Below, piece by piece: positions 8,270 to 18,639 of a stretch of DNA of 64,000 nucleotides (within the stretch, counting starts at the first letter, position 1; the number at the start of each line of letters is the position of its first letter). This stretch comes from an uncultured Neomegalonema sp. Lineage in GTDB: Bacteria > Pseudomonadota > Alphaproteobacteria > Rhodobacterales > Rhodobacteraceae. Below the pieces are notes generated by a model. That model searched no databases. It had not been told where the DNA came from and worked only from the letters and a program-made list of their open reading frames with translations. The translations under genes and the position numbers were made by a program. Where the stretch lies: positions 1 through 64,000 of the forward strand of contig CALKIZ010000015.1 in NCBI GenBank assembly GCA_937995735.1, read 5' to 3'.

Positions 8270-10066
8270 TTACGCTTCCATTGCTTCTAGTTCGTCGATC
8301 ATTGACGAGATCAGCGATAATCCCTGATCCCAGAACGCAGGGTCAGAAGCATCAAGGCCGAAAGGCTTCAACAACTCGCTGTGGTGTTTAGCACCGCCTG
8401 CTTTAAGCATATCGAAATAGCGCTGTTGGAATCCCTCTTCGCCTTCCTGATAGCGCGCGTAAAGCGCGTTCACCAAACCATCACCGAAGGCGTAGGCATA
8501 GACGTAGAAGGGCGCGTGGACGAAGTGGCTTACATAGGTCCAGAACGCTGCATATTCATCGACCAGATTGATCGACGGACCAAGGCTTTCGCGGGCAACA
8601 TCCATCCAGAGTTGGCCGATTTGATCCGAAGTTAGCTCGCCTTCCTTGCGCGCAGCATGGACGCGGTTCTCGAACTCGTAAAAGCTGATCTGCCGAACGA
8701 CTGTGTTCAGCATGTCCTCGACTTTACCCGCCAACAGTGCTTTGCGGCGGCCTTTATCCGTCTCAGCTTTCAGCAAAGATTGGAAGGTCAACATCTCGCC
8801 GAATACGCTGGCGGTTTCGGCTAATGTCAGCGGCGTGTGCGAGAGCAATTCGCCTTGTCCGGCGGCAAGCAACTGGTGAACACCGTGGCCCAACTCATGC
8901 GCGAGAGTCATCACATCGCGGGTTTTGCCAAGATAATTGACCAGCACGTAAGGGTGCGCGGTTGTCACCGTCGGATGCGCAAAAGCGCCGGAGGCTTTGC
9001 CGGGGCGCACAGGTGCGTCAATCCATTGCTCGTCAAAGAAACGACGGGCAAGATTCGCCATTTCAGGATCAAAACCGTCATACGCATCAAGCACGGTATC
9101 GCGGGCTTCTGTCCACGGTATCTTGCGGTCGTCTTTCTCTGGCAAAGGCGCGTTGCGGTCCCAGTATTCCAGCTTTTCCAATCCAAGCCATTTGGCTTTT
9201 AGCGCGTAATAGCGGTGCGACAGTTTCGGGTAAGCATTCTGCACCGCATCGCGCAGGGCATCCACGACTTCTGGCTCTACATGGTTCGCAAGGTGGCGGC
9301 CCGATTGCGGGGTAGGCAGTTTCCGCCAGCGGTCCTCTACTTCTTTTTCTTTGACCAGCGTATTGGTGACGCGGGTAAAGATCGGCAGGTTCGACTCAAA
9401 CACTTTTGCCAGCGAATGCGCGGCGGTTTCGCGCTTGCTGCGGTCGCTGTCAGAGAGTTGATTGAGTGCGGCTTCAATCGGCAATTCTTCGCCATCAATG
9501 TCAAAGCGCAAGCTGGCCAGGTGGTCGTCATATAGGCGCACCCAAGCGGATGAACCAACGACACTTTGATCGTGGAGGAATTTCTCCAACTCATCAGAAA
9601 GTTGATACGGGCGGAAAGAGCGGAGGCGTTCGATCCAAGGTTTGTAGCGCGCAAGGTCCGCGCTTTCCGCGATTTGCTTTTCCAGAACTGCATCGTCAAT
9701 TTTGTTCATCTCGAGCGTGAAAAAGACGATTGGCGTGGAAATATCCGTTACGCGGCCCTGACAGTTTCCGTAAAACTGGCCGGAGGCAGCATCTGAGGTG
9801 TCTTGCTGATAAAGCAGGCCGGCATAGGACATGATCCGACCCATGATTTCAGAGAGTTCTTCGTATCGCCGAACCGCATTTGCCATCTCAGCGCCAGAAA
9901 GCGTCGCGAGCTTGCCTTCATAATCAGCGGCAAGGCTGTCGGCTTTTTGCTTTGCTTCGTCGAAAGCGGCCTCAAGCTCCGGCGCGTCCGGGGCAGGGTA
10001 GAGGTCGGCAAGGTTCCAGCTAGGCAGATCGCCAAGATCAGCATCGGTAGAGGCGGCAGCGGTCAT
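8270..10066 (-). CDS. pepF: Oligoendopeptidase F-type M3 metallopeptidase
   Basis: A 598-residue cytoplasmic zinc peptidase. The M3 zinc motif is H390-E-L-G-H394, in MTLAHELGHGVHQL, with the third-ligand glutamate expected in LAETASVFGE. It belongs to the M3B/PepF branch, which cleaves short oligopeptides. Length and N-terminal helical domain are typical. It heads a pair with the 39-residue ORF. A second, distantly related M3 enzyme of the Dcp/OpdA type is at 54508. Confidence 0.93.
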   Translation of the reverse strand: MTAAASTDADLGDLPSWNLADLYPAPDAPELEAAFDEAKQKADSLAADYEGKLATLSGAEMANAVRRYEELSEIMGRIMSYAGLLYQQDTSDAASGQFYGNCQGRVTDISTPIVFFTLEMNKIDDAVLEKQIAESADLARYKPWIERLRSFRPYQLSDELEKFLHDQSVVGSSAWVRLYDDHLASLRFDIDGEELPIEAALNQLSDSDRSKRETAAHSLAKVFESNLPIFTRVTNTLVKEKEVEDRWRKLPTPQSGRHLANHVEPEVVDALRDAVQNAYPKLSHRYYALKAKWLGLEKLEYWDRNAPLPEKDDRKIPWTEARDTVLDAYDGFDPEMANLARRFFDEQWIDAPVRPGKASGAFAHPTVTTAHPYVLVNYLGKTRDVMTLAHELGHGVHQLLAAGQGELLSHTPLTLAETASVFGEMLTFQSLLKAETDKGRRKALLAGKVEDMLNTVVRQISFYEFENRVHAARKEGELTSDQIGQLWMDVARESLGPSINLVDEYAAFWTYVSHFVHAPFYVYAYAFGDGLVNALYARYQEGEEGFQQRYFDMLKAGGAKHHSELLKPFGLDASDPAFWDQGLSLISSMIDELEAMEA

Positions 10067-10078
10067 AAGGCTTCTCTC

Positions 10079-10417
10079 TTACGTTTTTATGCCCTCTTTG
10101 GGCAGGGGCGGGGCGTCCGGATCGATCTTGGGCAGTTTACGTTTGCGGCGGATAATAATATCGCCGTTCGGCATGATCTCCGGTATTTCATACTGAGGTA
10201 GGTTGTCGATCAACAACGGTAAACGGTCCATTAAACTCTCGATCATTGGAAGCAGAGATTCAACTGCTTCGCGCGCTTCAGGGCCGAGCAGGTCTTCGGC
10301 TTGTCGTTCAAGCTCTCGCAGGGCTTCCGGTATGGAGCCGCTGTCAGCGTTCGCGACAGGCGCGTGAAAAGACGCTGCAACAAGAGTTGCAACAATAAGT
10401 TGGTGACGTGAGGCCAT
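10079..10417 (-). CDS. Small exported protein of Rhodobacteraceae type
   Basis: A 112-residue protein with a signal peptide (ends PVANADS) and a helical, acidic middle. The C-terminal part has the run QYEIPEIMPNGDIIIRRKRK. Proteins with this PEv(L/M)PNGDIIIRRK ending are common in Rhodobacteraceae; databases often label them misleadingly as ATPases, although no nucleotide-binding motif is present. I start at the second ATG (10417), which leaves a clean signal peptide. It lies 12 bases before pepF. Confidence 0.65.
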   Translation of the reverse strand: MASRHQLIVATLVAASFHAPVANADSGSIPEALRELERQAEDLLGPEAREAVESLLPMIESLMDRLPLLIDNLPQYEIPEIMPNGDIIIRRKRKLPKIDPDAPPLPKEGIKT

Positions 10418-10545
10418 AGGATGCGCTCCGGTTTTCTCGATTTTCGAGAGGATCATCAATTAGATGGCGATTGTTTGATCCAATGTCGAGATGCGCGGCT
10501 ATTTTGTGGGCCTTTCGTTTCAGAAATGGCCTATAAGATGTTGAT

Positions 10546-11283
10546 TTATTTGTGTGGTCTACCCTCAGGAAACCCGGCCTCGACATTTTGTGCGTGGCAC
10601 GCGGCTTCGGTTCGTTCTTCAAGTAACTGCATGAAGGGAGCGGACTCCATTCCCGGCGGGATTGGTTCAAGAAATTCCATGATCATTTTTCCCGGATATC
10701 GCAGGAAAGTTTTGCGCCCCCAGAATAAGCCTGCATTTGTGGCCGTCGGAACGCAGGGCACTTGGATCGTATCAACGATTTTCCAGACGCCGATTTTGTA
10801 GGGCGCTTTTACGGCAGGAGCAACGCGGGTTCCTTGCGGAAAAATAACAGTTTGGCCGGTGCCGTCTTTTTTTTGCTGGCGGAGAATTCCATCAATCATC
10901 GACCGGACGGCAGCGCCTTTTTTGCCGCGCGAAACGGGAATACCCCCAATGCGCGCTCCATAAAATCCAAAGACAGGCGCATAAAGCAGCTCTCGCTTGA
11001 ACACATAGCGCGGGCGCGGAACCGCTAAGATGATGATGACCATATCAATAAAGGATTGGTGCTTTGCGCCAAGAACGACTTCACCGTCAGGCGCAGTACC
11101 CCGGATTTCATACTCCGTGCCGCAAAGGACTTTCATCAACCAAAGGATCGTCCGTGAATAGGCTCGCATAACGCCATAAGTGCCCTCACGAGAATGGATT
11201 GCGAATGGCAGTCCGAATATCCCGAAAATCGGTATCAGCAGGTACACAAGGACGTTGAAGATTCCAGATCGCACGTAAATCAT
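10546..11283 (-). CDS. plsC: 1-acyl-sn-glycerol-3-phosphate acyltransferase
   Basis: This 245-residue membrane-bound acyltransferase converts lysophosphatidate to phosphatidate. The catalytic H75-x4-D80 motif (KHQSFID) and the substrate motif FPQGTR (148-153) are present; Gln replaces the more common Glu of FPEGTR, a known variant. An N-terminal hydrophobic segment anchors it. The start at 11283 overlaps the ftsX stop as ATGA; a longer in-frame start would run into ftsX. It is the last gene of the ftsE-ftsX-plsC unit. Confidence 0.9.
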   Translation of the reverse strand: MIYVRSGIFNVLVYLLIPIFGIFGLPFAIHSREGTYGVMRAYSRTILWLMKVLCGTEYEIRGTAPDGEVVLGAKHQSFIDMVIIILAVPRPRYVFKRELLYAPVFGFYGARIGGIPVSRGKKGAAVRSMIDGILRQQKKDGTGQTVIFPQGTRVAPAVKAPYKIGVWKIVDTIQVPCVPTATNAGLFWGRKTFLRYPGKMIMEFLEPIPPGMESAPFMQLLEERTEAACHAQNVEAGFPEGRPHK

Positions 11284-12143
11284 GCGCCGCGCCTCAATGT
11301 GCCGAGCACGGTGAACCGTGCCGCAAGAATGCATAAGATAACGACAAACAAAATCACTCCGGGGAAAACGAGCCACCAATAGGTCGGCAACTCCAAGGCT
11401 GGCAGCGCGCGGCTGACCGTTGGCATCGCGTCAAAGCCAATCATCGCAGCGAATGCCAGCAGACATCCTAAAACGCCCCCCAAAAGCCCTAGCCAGAAAT
11501 AGCGGCTTTGATACAGCCCTGCGACATAGCGGTCTTCCGCGCCGGCTAATCTCAATGTCGCGATATTTTCTTTATGGGCGGATAATCCCGTGCGAACGGT
11601 TAGGATCACCACCGATGCAATTGCGAAAGCGCAAACAATTAACGCACCTATGGCGACACTGCGCACGGCATGAGCGGCGGAAGCCGCCCGACCCCGCCAT
11701 TCGCCATGATCGTCATAAACCGCTCCGGCAGCAGCCCCATCGAGGCGCGCTTGAATAATCGCTGTATCCGGCTCGTTCAGCGGGTCGATGGTAACCGCAA
11801 CGATGGCAGGTGCTGGAAGGTCTGCGAGTTCGGGTGTTGCACCAAACCAGGGTTTTAAAAGGGCGGCGACTTCATCCGTGGTCAGCGGGACGGCATCAAT
11901 CACACCCTCACTGCTTTTGAGAATATCAAGCACGATGCCAAGCTGTTGTTCCGGTGCGCCATCTTCCGCACCGATACGAACCGTTGCCGCGCCGGACAAA
12001 CCTTCGGTCCATGCGTTCGCCAATTTGGATGCGCCAAGCGCTCCACCGAGAGCAAAACAGGCGAGAAATGCCATTGCCGCAACAATCAGGGCCATCAAGA
12101 ACCCACCGCCGGCCTTGAAGGGGATCAGGGAACTGCGTCTCAT
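11280..12143 (-). CDS. ftsX: Cell division protein FtsX
   Basis: 287 residues with an N-terminal membrane helix, an extracytoplasmic domain of about 130 residues and three C-terminal helices, the topology of FtsX. With FtsE it forms the divisome ABC complex that controls peptidoglycan hydrolases. Sequence identity in FtsX is low; the call rests on topology and on the ATGA overlap with ftsE. Confidence 0.88.
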   Translation of the reverse strand: MRRSSLIPFKAGGGFLMALIVAAMAFLACFALGGALGASKLANAWTEGLSGAATVRIGAEDGAPEQQLGIVLDILKSSEGVIDAVPLTTDEVAALLKPWFGATPELADLPAPAIVAVTIDPLNEPDTAIIQARLDGAAAGAVYDDHGEWRGRAASAAHAVRSVAIGALIVCAFAIASVVILTVRTGLSAHKENIATLRLAGAEDRYVAGLYQSRYFWLGLLGGVLGCLLAFAAMIGFDAMPTVSRALPALELPTYWWLVFPGVILFVVILCILAARFTVLGTLRRGA

Positions 12144-12805
12144 GCGGCCATTCCGTTGTTGGTTGTCTTGGTTGAGAGGTCAATGCGAGGCTGCTTTGAG
12201 CGATTCACCATCTCGAGATCATGCGTTGCGAAGACGATTGTTTTCCCAAGGCGGTTCATTTCTAAAAAAAGCTGCATGATCCGTTCGGCCATTTCAGGAT
12301 CAACGCTGCCTGTCGGCTCGTCCGCCAATATGATGTCCGGCGACGCAACAACGGCGCGCGCAATTGCAACACGTTGCTTTTCTCCGCCGGATAAATGCGG
12401 AGGTCGAACATTCATTTGCTCGCCCAATCCAACCCAATGGAGCATCTCCGCTACATTATCACGGTAAGCCGCCTCCCGCGCCCCTGCGACTTTTAAGGGA
12501 AGCGCCACATTCTCAGCGGCGGTCAGATGGTCGAGGAGACGAAAATCTTGAAACACAACCCCGATACGGCGGCGGAACCAAGCAATCTCGTCACGGGTAA
12601 GCGTGGCAACATCCCGTTCAAACAAAGAAATTTTGCCTGCGGTGGGTAAATCATCGAGATAGAGCAACCGGAGCAGAGAACTTTTCCCTGCGCCGGATGC
12701 CCCGGTGATGAACGTAAATTCGCCATCCGGAATCTCAAAGTTCAGCCCTTGCAAGATATCGGGACCCCGCCCGTATCTAAATCCGACATTTTCAAACAGA
12801 ATCAA
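12140..12805 (-). CDS. ftsE: Cell division ATP-binding protein FtsE
   Basis: A 221-residue ABC ATPase: Walker A GASGAGKS (35-42), signature LSGGEKQ (138-144), Walker B IILADEP with catalytic Glu, and the H-loop ATHD. I start at the TTG at 12805, because AGGGAGG lies five bases upstream (12811-12817) and the protein then begins M-ILFENVGFRYG as FtsE should; an ATG 30 bases upstream lacks such a site. It overlaps ftsX by ATGA. Confidence 0.93.
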   Translation of the reverse strand: MILFENVGFRYGRGPDILQGLNFEIPDGEFTFITGASGAGKSSLLRLLYLDDLPTAGKISLFERDVATLTRDEIAWFRRRIGVVFQDFRLLDHLTAAENVALPLKVAGAREAAYRDNVAEMLHWVGLGEQMNVRPPHLSGGEKQRVAIARAVVASPDIILADEPTGSVDPEMAERIMQLFLEMNRLGKTIVFATHDLEMVNRSKQPRIDLSTKTTNNGMAA

Positions 12806-13063
12806 GCCTGCCTCCCTGCTTTGCGCATGTCGCAATCCGGTTGATACACATGCAATCCTGCTTCGACCACCTTTGAGGTAAAAGACGGTACGACATTAAT
12901 TTATCTATCGACCATTCGGGAAAACTTCTCTGCCTTATCCTTGTCACATCAAGGTTGAAATTAGCGTGTGGTTGATAGACGAATTGCATCGTTTCGGCAC
13001 ACATGGTTTCGTTAATCGGCTCACAGGGGTGTGATTCGAACCGAATGTCGGGAAGTTTTGTGT

Positions 13064-13990
13064 ATGTCTGAGAAAATCATTGTTGCTTGTCCGAATTGTC
13101 AGACCCGGTTTGTAGCGCCTCTGGAAAAATTCTTGCCGTCAGGTCGCAAAGTCCGCTGTGCTAAATGTGGAAATGCCTGGTTTCATGGTGTTGAAGGTTA
13201 TAATCCTGATGAGCAAAGCTCTGGAACAGAGTCGCAAGCGCCTTCAGGCGAGAGCCAAGAATTTCCGGTCCAGCCTGCTGTAATGCCCCGAGTTGAGCGA
13301 AGCCCTAGTATTATGGACCGGGCCATCGCAAAGGTGGCCGATCCGGTTGGCGGGCTTGATAATCGAAGCAACACTGATTCTGAACAGGCATCGACGGTCA
13401 ATGTGGCAGGAATGGCCGCTGCCGGCGGTGCGGCAGCCATAGGCGCGGCAATGGCGGGATCATCCCGCGCAGAGAATTCTTTTCCCGATGCCACGCAAGG
13501 GGCCAAACTTTCTAAAATGAAAGCGCGAAAGCGTCGGTGGTTCCCCCGAATACTGTTTTACAGCTTTGTTGCCGCTCTTGTCGCCGGCGCATTGGGGTAT
13601 TTTTTCAAAGATGAAATCGTCGCGCGTGCACCGGCATTAGACCCAAGCCTTACAAGCTGGAAAAGAAACGTTGATGCCGTTGTTTCTAAAGTCATTCCGG
13701 TTAATCCGTCGCTGCGCATTGATAACGTAAAATATGATATTGAAGAGGCAGACGGACAGACGGCACTGCTCGTAACAGCAGATGTGATTAACGATAGTAA
13801 CGCACTGAAAAAAGCGCCAAATCTTGTTGCGAAGATTTTGGGCCGGAATGATGCGGTTTTGAACGAGGCAAGCCTTGTATCTGAAGCCGCTTCCTCAGAA
13901 ATCGCGGGCGGAGATCGTGCGCCATATTTCTTGCGGATGCCCAATCCCCCTCCGGGTCTGCGAAAGGTTGAGGTAGATTTCGCTCAATAG
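13064..13990 (+). CDS. MJ0042-type zinc-ribbon and DUF3426 membrane protein
   Basis: 308 residues. The N-terminal zinc ribbon has C9-x2-C12 and C32-x2-C35 (ACPNC, CAKCGNAWF). A low-complexity Ala/Gly/Ser-rich linker leads to a single hydrophobic helix at about 150-175 and then a DUF3426 domain (SLRIDNVKYDIEEADG...). Such proteins are common in alphaproteobacteria next to ftsE/X; their role is unknown. The first 40 residues are nearly repeated at the start of the gene at 34074. The ATG is the second in the frame. Confidence 0.85.
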   Translation: MSEKIIVACPNCQTRFVAPLEKFLPSGRKVRCAKCGNAWFHGVEGYNPDEQSSGTESQAPSGESQEFPVQPAVMPRVERSPSIMDRAIAKVADPVGGLDNRSNTDSEQASTVNVAGMAAAGGAAAIGAAMAGSSRAENSFPDATQGAKLSKMKARKRRWFPRILFYSFVAALVAGALGYFFKDEIVARAPALDPSLTSWKRNVDAVVSKVIPVNPSLRIDNVKYDIEEADGQTALLVTADVINDSNALKKAPNLVAKILGRNDAVLNEASLVSEAASSEIAGGDRAPYFLRMPNPPPGLRKVEVDFAQ

Positions 13991-14079
13991 GAAAAACGCC
14001 TATTTGCGCAGAATTCACGTAACATAAAGACTGCTTCCGTCATGTTGTGTGCAGATTTTCTGTCATGCAAGGGCATCCC

Positions 14080-14883
14080 ATGGAACAATCGCGCCTGACC
14101 GCTTCGGCTCTCGTAATTAATGATTTGCGTAAGAGCTTTTCGAGTCCCGCAGTTGATGATCTGTCGCTGACGATCCGTACCGGAGAGTTCTACGCGCTCC
14201 TCGGTCCGAACGGTGCGGGTAAGACGACGACCTTGCGCATGGTTGCGGGGCTTTTGCGCGCGGATGCAGGGTCAGTGTCGATTTGTGGTATTGATGCTTT
14301 TGCCGACCCTATCGAAGCCAAGCGTATCCTTGCATGGGTTCCTGACGAACCGATGATCTATGACAAGTTGACACCGCTCGAATATCTTGAGTTTGTCTCA
14401 GGCCTTTGGAGTATGGATCCAGATCATGCCCGTTTCAAAGCCGATAGCTTGCTTGAGCAATTCGGTCTTGCCGATCATGCGGATGAGAGGTGTGGCGGTT
14501 TTTCCAAGGGAATGCGCCAAAAGGTTGCCCTTGCAGGGGCCTTAATCCACGAACCCCGGCTCATCATCCTTGATGAGCCGCTGACGGGTCTTGATGCAGG
14601 CTCGGCCCGTCAAGTGAAGAACGTCCTCGAAGATCTTGTTGCGGAGGGCGTAACGGTGATCATGACGACGCATATCCTAGAGGTCGCGGAACGCATGGCA
14701 GACCGGATCGGAATCATTGCCAAAGGTCGCCTCATTGCCGAGGGCACACTGGAGGAACTGCGCGAGCGAGCCAGTGCAGGCGGCATGACGTTGGAAGACA
14801 TCTTTCTTGAAGTCGTGGCGGGCGATACAAACGCCGCGCCTTTGGAAGCCGGCCTGTCCAATGCAGACGGCGCAGCAGCATGA
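14080..14883 (+). CDS. ABC transporter ATP-binding protein (ABC-2 exporter type)
   Basis: About 267 residues. Walker A GPNGAGKTT, the variant signature FSKGMRQK, Walker B LIILDEPLTGLD and the switch MTTHILE are all present. The pattern is that of the ABC-2 export family. I chose the ATG at 14080 because AAGGG lies 7-8 bases upstream; ATG 14065 and GTG 14047 are alternatives. It overlaps the permease gene by ATGA. The substrate is unknown. Confidence 0.88.
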   Translation: MEQSRLTASALVINDLRKSFSSPAVDDLSLTIRTGEFYALLGPNGAGKTTTLRMVAGLLRADAGSVSICGIDAFADPIEAKRILAWVPDEPMIYDKLTPLEYLEFVSGLWSMDPDHARFKADSLLEQFGLADHADERCGGFSKGMRQKVALAGALIHEPRLIILDEPLTGLDAGSARQVKNVLEDLVAEGVTVIMTTHILEVAERMADRIGIIAKGRLIAEGTLEELRERASAGGMTLEDIFLEVVAGDTNAAPLEAGLSNADGAAA

Positions 14884-16442
14884 GCGCCGGTATCTCAAAG
14901 TCCGCATTGTCTCATTTCACACATCATGAAGTGCGTCTGACATGGCGCGACTGGTCTTGGCTATTTTCCGGGCGGCGTAATCGCAGCACGAACCGCGCTT
15001 TGATCGGCATTGTAGCCATTGCCGGGGTTTTACACCTCATCGGATACGGAGTGCTCAACTCCTTTTTCGCACGGGGCGGAGAACTGAATCAAACTGCGAT
15101 GGCTGTCATCACTGTCACTTTGGTTTTGAGCTTTACAATGCTGTTGTCGCAATCGTTGGAGTCGGTGACGCGCGCATTTTATGCACGGGATGATCTCGAT
15201 TTACTGTTGTCGTCGCCTGCACCGTCGCGTGATTTGTTTCTTGTGCGGATCGGGATGATGGGGGTGACGAGTTGGCTCATGTCTGTTTTGCTGATTGCTC
15301 CCTTTATCAACATCGCTGCTATTCTTGGCGGCGCGGCATGGCTGGCGGGTTATGCGGTGATGCTGGCGGTCGCGATGGTCGCGACGGGCGCCGCTGTTCT
15401 GATTACACTGCTGATGTTCCGAACGATCGGCCCTCAGCGCACACGGTTGATTTCGCAGATCGTCGCAGCGGTTATCGGAGCCGCTTTTCTGATTGGTTTG
15501 CAGGTGGTTGCGATTATCGCTTACGGGTCGATGTCACGATTTTCGCTGTTCAATCCCGAGTTTCTGTCTGCTTACGCCCCGCAGGAGTCTTCGGTCTTAT
15601 GGCTTCCTGCTCATGCCGTGACAGGAGTGGGTGGACCGCTCTTGGCGTTGTTGGTGATAGGGACGTTATTCTTTGTCCTCTCCTCCTATATCGGTGCGAC
15701 GCAGTTCCGCGAGATTGTTGTGCAAGCGCTTGGCGTGTCGGAAGAAACGCGCAAGGAAACCCGTACGCGCCGGGCCTTTAAAATGCGCTCCACAAGCGGA
15801 GCGCTTGTTCATAAAGAGCTGAAATTAATTGGCCGTGACCCTTGGTTGCTTTCGCAAACCTTGATGCAGGTGCTTTATTTGCTGCCCCCTGCCTTGATGC
15901 TCTGGGTTACCTTCGGCGAAGAAACCCAGATTTCGGTGATTATTTCTCCTGTTGTTGTTATGGCCATTGGTCAACTGGCGGGTGGGCTAGCGTGGCTGAC
16001 GATTTCCGGCGAGGATGCGCCGGACCTGATTGCAACAGCACCGGTTTCTGCCAAGTCGCGGCTTCGGGCGAAAGTCAAAGCCGTATTGGTGATTGTTGCG
16101 GCTGTCCTCTCACCGCTCGTTCTCGGGCTTGCGGTGGTGTCAGTGGGCGGTGCGGCGATAACATTTGCTGGGGCAATGACTGCCGCAGCTTGTGCGATTC
16201 TCGTCCAGCTCTGGTTCCGCGCTCAGGCCAAGCGCACCATGTTCCGCCGCAGGCAAGTCGCCTCAAAAGCCGCGACTTTCTCGGAAGCCGGAGCCTCCAT
16301 CCTTTGTGCAGGAACCACGGCATTGCTGGCTGCGGGATCATCGCTTGCTGTGATTCCGGCATGTTTGTTAATCGTCGCGATGTTCATGACGTGGCGTATG
16401 GCTCAGGGCACTGTTGAAGACGACATGACAGCTTTCGCTTAG
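14880..16442 (+). CDS. ABC-2 type permease partner
   Basis: A 520-residue membrane protein with about twelve hydrophobic segments, coupled to the upstream ATPase by ATGA. A cytoplasmic segment between the two helical halves is Arg/Lys/Glu rich ([18 protein letters not shown]) and is followed by [16 protein letters not shown], a feature of large ABC-2 permeases. Substrate not deducible. A perfect 11-bp inverted repeat spans its stop. Confidence 0.82.
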   Translation: MSAGISKSALSHFTHHEVRLTWRDWSWLFSGRRNRSTNRALIGIVAIAGVLHLIGYGVLNSFFARGGELNQTAMAVITVTLVLSFTMLLSQSLESVTRAFYARDDLDLLLSSPAPSRDLFLVRIGMMGVTSWLMSVLLIAPFINIAAILGGAAWLAGYAVMLAVAMVATGAAVLITLLMFRTIGPQRTRLISQIVAAVIGAAFLIGLQVVAIIAYGSMSRFSLFNPEFLSAYAPQESSVLWLPAHAVTGVGGPLLALLVIGTLFFVLSSYIGATQFREIVVQALGVSEETRKETRTRRAFKMRSTSGALVHKELKLIGRDPWLLSQTLMQVLYLLPPALMLWVTFGEETQISVIISPVVVMAIGQLAGGLAWLTISGEDAPDLIATAPVSAKSRLRAKVKAVLVIVAAVLSPLVLGLAVVSVGGAAITFAGAMTAAACAILVQLWFRAQAKRTMFRRRQVASKAATFSEAGASILCAGTTALLAAGSSLAVIPACLLIVAMFMTWRMAQGTVEDDMTAFA

Positions 16443-16466
16443 GAAAAGCCCGCGCGAAAGCTGTTT
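16428..16466 (+). terminator. Hairpin across the permease stop codon
   Basis: ACAGCTTTCGC (16428-16438) and GCGAAAGCTGT (16456... ending 16466, right arm within 16454-16464 plus TT) are perfect 11-base complements with a 15-base loop, followed by TTTC. The left arm lies in the last codons of the permease. It probably ends transcription before the amidohydrolase gene. Confidence 0.5.
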
Positions 16467-16506
16467 CAGACTTGCACCCCATGCGCGGCGGTTCCATTAT
16501 TCGTGC

Positions 16507-17436
16507 ATGAAAACACTTCTTTACAGCCACGATTCCTTCATCGACCACGACGTGCCGGAGGACCATCCCGAACGGCCCGACCGTATGAGAGCGCTTACCA
16601 AAGCCCTGTCGGATTTGGACGATCTTGATCGCCGCGAGTCGCCGCTTTGCACGGAAGAGCATCTGCTGTTGGCGCATCCCGCCCCTTACGTTGCTGCGAT
16701 CAAAAAGGCCGCCCCGGAAGAGGGAATGCAAGCTCTTGATGGCGATACGTGGGTTAGTCCCGGCTCTCTCGAGGCCTCCATGCGGGCGGTCGGAGCATCG
16801 GTTGACGCTTTGGATCAGGTTCTAAGCGGTGCTGCAATCAATGCTTTTTGTGCGCACCGCCCGCCGGGTCACCATGCTGAAAAAGTCAGGCCAATGGGCT
16901 TTTGCCTTTTTAGCACTGCGGCTATTGCTGCCCTCCATGCTGTTGAAAACAAAGGATTAGAGCGCGTTGCCGTGATTGATTTCGATGTTCATCACGGCAA
17001 TGGCACACAAGATGTTGTCGAAGAAGACGCCCGTATTCTTTATGCCTCAACCCATGAAGGCGGTATTTTTCCGGGCACTGGCCATGAAAGTGAAACGGGT
17101 GTCGGAAATATCTTCAACAAACCGTTGAAGCACCATGCCGGGTCTTCTGAGTTCCGCGCTGCGTATGAAAACCATATTTTTCCTGCTATCGTGGCATTTG
17201 ATCCGCAACTCATTGTTGTATCAGCAGGTTTTGACGCGCACGCAGATGACCCGCTCGCGTCGCTGCAACTTCAAGAGCCGGATTTCGAGTGGATAACAGA
17301 GGGCCTGTGTGCGCTTGCTGCTACCCATTGCGAGGGGCGTCTTGTGTCGTTATTGGAGGGTGGATACGATCTTCGCGCGCTTGGAGAATCCGCGAAAGTT
17401 CATGTGAAAACCCTCGCGAAAGCCTCGCAAAAATGA
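16507..17436 (+). CDS. Histone deacetylase/acetylpolyamine amidohydrolase family protein
   Basis: 309 residues of the arginase/deacetylase fold. Visible motifs are HRPPGHHAE (catalytic tandem His), [12 protein letters not shown] (zinc Asp/His) and [10 protein letters not shown] (zinc Asp), and the late GGYDL with Tyr. These are all residues needed for a Zn-dependent deacetylase. Bacterial members act on acetylated polyamines or proteins; the substrate here is not known. Its stop overlaps xseB as ATGA, so it leads the xseB-ispA unit. Confidence 0.9.
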   Translation: MKTLLYSHDSFIDHDVPEDHPERPDRMRALTKALSDLDDLDRRESPLCTEEHLLLAHPAPYVAAIKKAAPEEGMQALDGDTWVSPGSLEASMRAVGASVDALDQVLSGAAINAFCAHRPPGHHAEKVRPMGFCLFSTAAIAALHAVENKGLERVAVIDFDVHHGNGTQDVVEEDARILYASTHEGGIFPGTGHESETGVGNIFNKPLKHHAGSSEFRAAYENHIFPAIVAFDPQLIVVSAGFDAHADDPLASLQLQEPDFEWITEGLCALAATHCEGRLVSLLEGGYDLRALGESAKVHVKTLAKASQK

Positions 17437-17675
17437 CGAAACCTGATCTAGAATCACTCAGCTTCGAAGAAGCGATGGGCAAATTAGAGAAAATTGTCGA
17501 TGCGCTCGACAGCGGGGATGTCTCGCTTGAAAAAAGCATCGACATTTACGAGCAGGGCGCGGCACTACAACGTCACTGCGAAGATAAGCTGAAACAGGCT
17601 GAAATGCGGGTTCAGAAAATTGTTGCCGGAGCAGATGGCAAAGCACGCACAGCCGAGGACACGTCCTTCGAATGA
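17433..17675 (+). CDS. xseB: Exodeoxyribonuclease VII small subunit
   Basis: An 80-residue helical protein with the XseB pattern: [20 protein letters not shown], then [14 protein letters not shown] and C-x(2)[12 protein letters not shown]. It pairs with XseA (not in the window) to degrade single-stranded DNA. The start at 17433 overlaps the preceding stop (ATGA), and the stop overlaps ispA (ATGA). Confidence 0.95.
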   Translation: MTKPDLESLSFEEAMGKLEKIVDALDSGDVSLEKSIDIYEQGAALQRHCEDKLKQAEMRVQKIVAGADGKARTAEDTSFE

Positions 17676-18580
17676 ATGTCGATATTAAGTCGCGCCTTGC
17701 CGACACTGCCGCCGAAGTTGAAGAAACCCTCGCCGCGCTTTTGCCGCCTGCCACATCGGGAGGGGAAAGGTTGGCGGAGGCACGTGTTATTGATGCGATG
17801 CGGTATGCGTGTGAGGGCGGTAAACGCTTGCGTGCTTTTCTGACTTTAGAGACGGCGGCGGCTTTTGGCGTTTCAAGAGAGTCCGCCATGCGCGTGGCCT
17901 GTGCGCTCGAATGTATTCACGCCTATTCGTTGGTACATGATGATTTGCCCAGCATGGATGATGATGACCTGCGCCGGGGCCGTCCAACCACGCACCGTAA
18001 ATTCGATGAAGCCACGGCAATCCTTGCCGGAGATGCTTTGCAAACCCATGCTTTTACTTTGCTTGCCGACGGGCGCACCCATGAAAATGCGTATATCCGT
18101 ATTCAGTTGGTTGCCGCGATTGCCAAGGCCAGCGGGGCGATGGGCATGGTTGGTGGTCAGATGATCGACATCGAAGCCGAAACCGCATCCACCCCGCTGA
18201 TTTTGCCGGAGATTACGCGCTTGCAGCGTATGAAAACCGGCGCTTTGATTGAGGTCGCATGTCAGGTTGGTGGCATCTTAGGCAAAGCCAATGCGGCGCA
18301 TATGCGCATGATCGAAGGCTATGGCCGTGATTTCGGGCTGGTCTTTCAGATAGTCGATGATTTGCTCGATATTGAAGGCGATGCCGCTACGGTCGGCAAA
18401 GCCGTCGGCAAGGACGCAGAAGCGGGTAAAGCAACCTTTGTCAGTATTCTTGGTGTCGAAGAGGCAAAAGACCGCGCCAAGCGTCTAACCGCCCAAGCCA
18501 TCGCCCATATCACCCCGTTGGGTGACAGATCTCTGGTACTGGCCGCCCTCGCAAACTACGCTTTGGAACGGCAGAATTAA
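17672..18580 (+). CDS. ispA: Farnesyl diphosphate synthase (geranyltranstransferase)
   Basis: 302 residues. The first aspartate-rich motif is D90-D-L-P-S-M-D-D-D-D, followed by LRRGRPTTH; the second is DDLLDIEGDAATVGK. It condenses IPP with DMAPP/GPP to make farnesyl diphosphate for quinones and undecaprenyl chains. The xseB-ispA pair is conserved in proteobacteria, but the dxs gene that often follows is absent here; a convergent GST gene comes next. Confidence 0.95.
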   Translation: MNVDIKSRLADTAAEVEETLAALLPPATSGGERLAEARVIDAMRYACEGGKRLRAFLTLETAAAFGVSRESAMRVACALECIHAYSLVHDDLPSMDDDDLRRGRPTTHRKFDEATAILAGDALQTHAFTLLADGRTHENAYIRIQLVAAIAKASGAMGMVGGQMIDIEAETASTPLILPEITRLQRMKTGALIEVACQVGGILGKANAAHMRMIEGYGRDFGLVFQIVDDLLDIEGDAATVGKAVGKDAEAGKATFVSILGVEEAKDRAKRLTAQAIAHITPLGDRSLVLAALANYALERQN

Positions 18581-18639
18581 AAGCGATTGGGGTCTGAAGG
18601 TATCCCCAACCGGCTTGAGCAACGAGCAAGCGTTGCTTC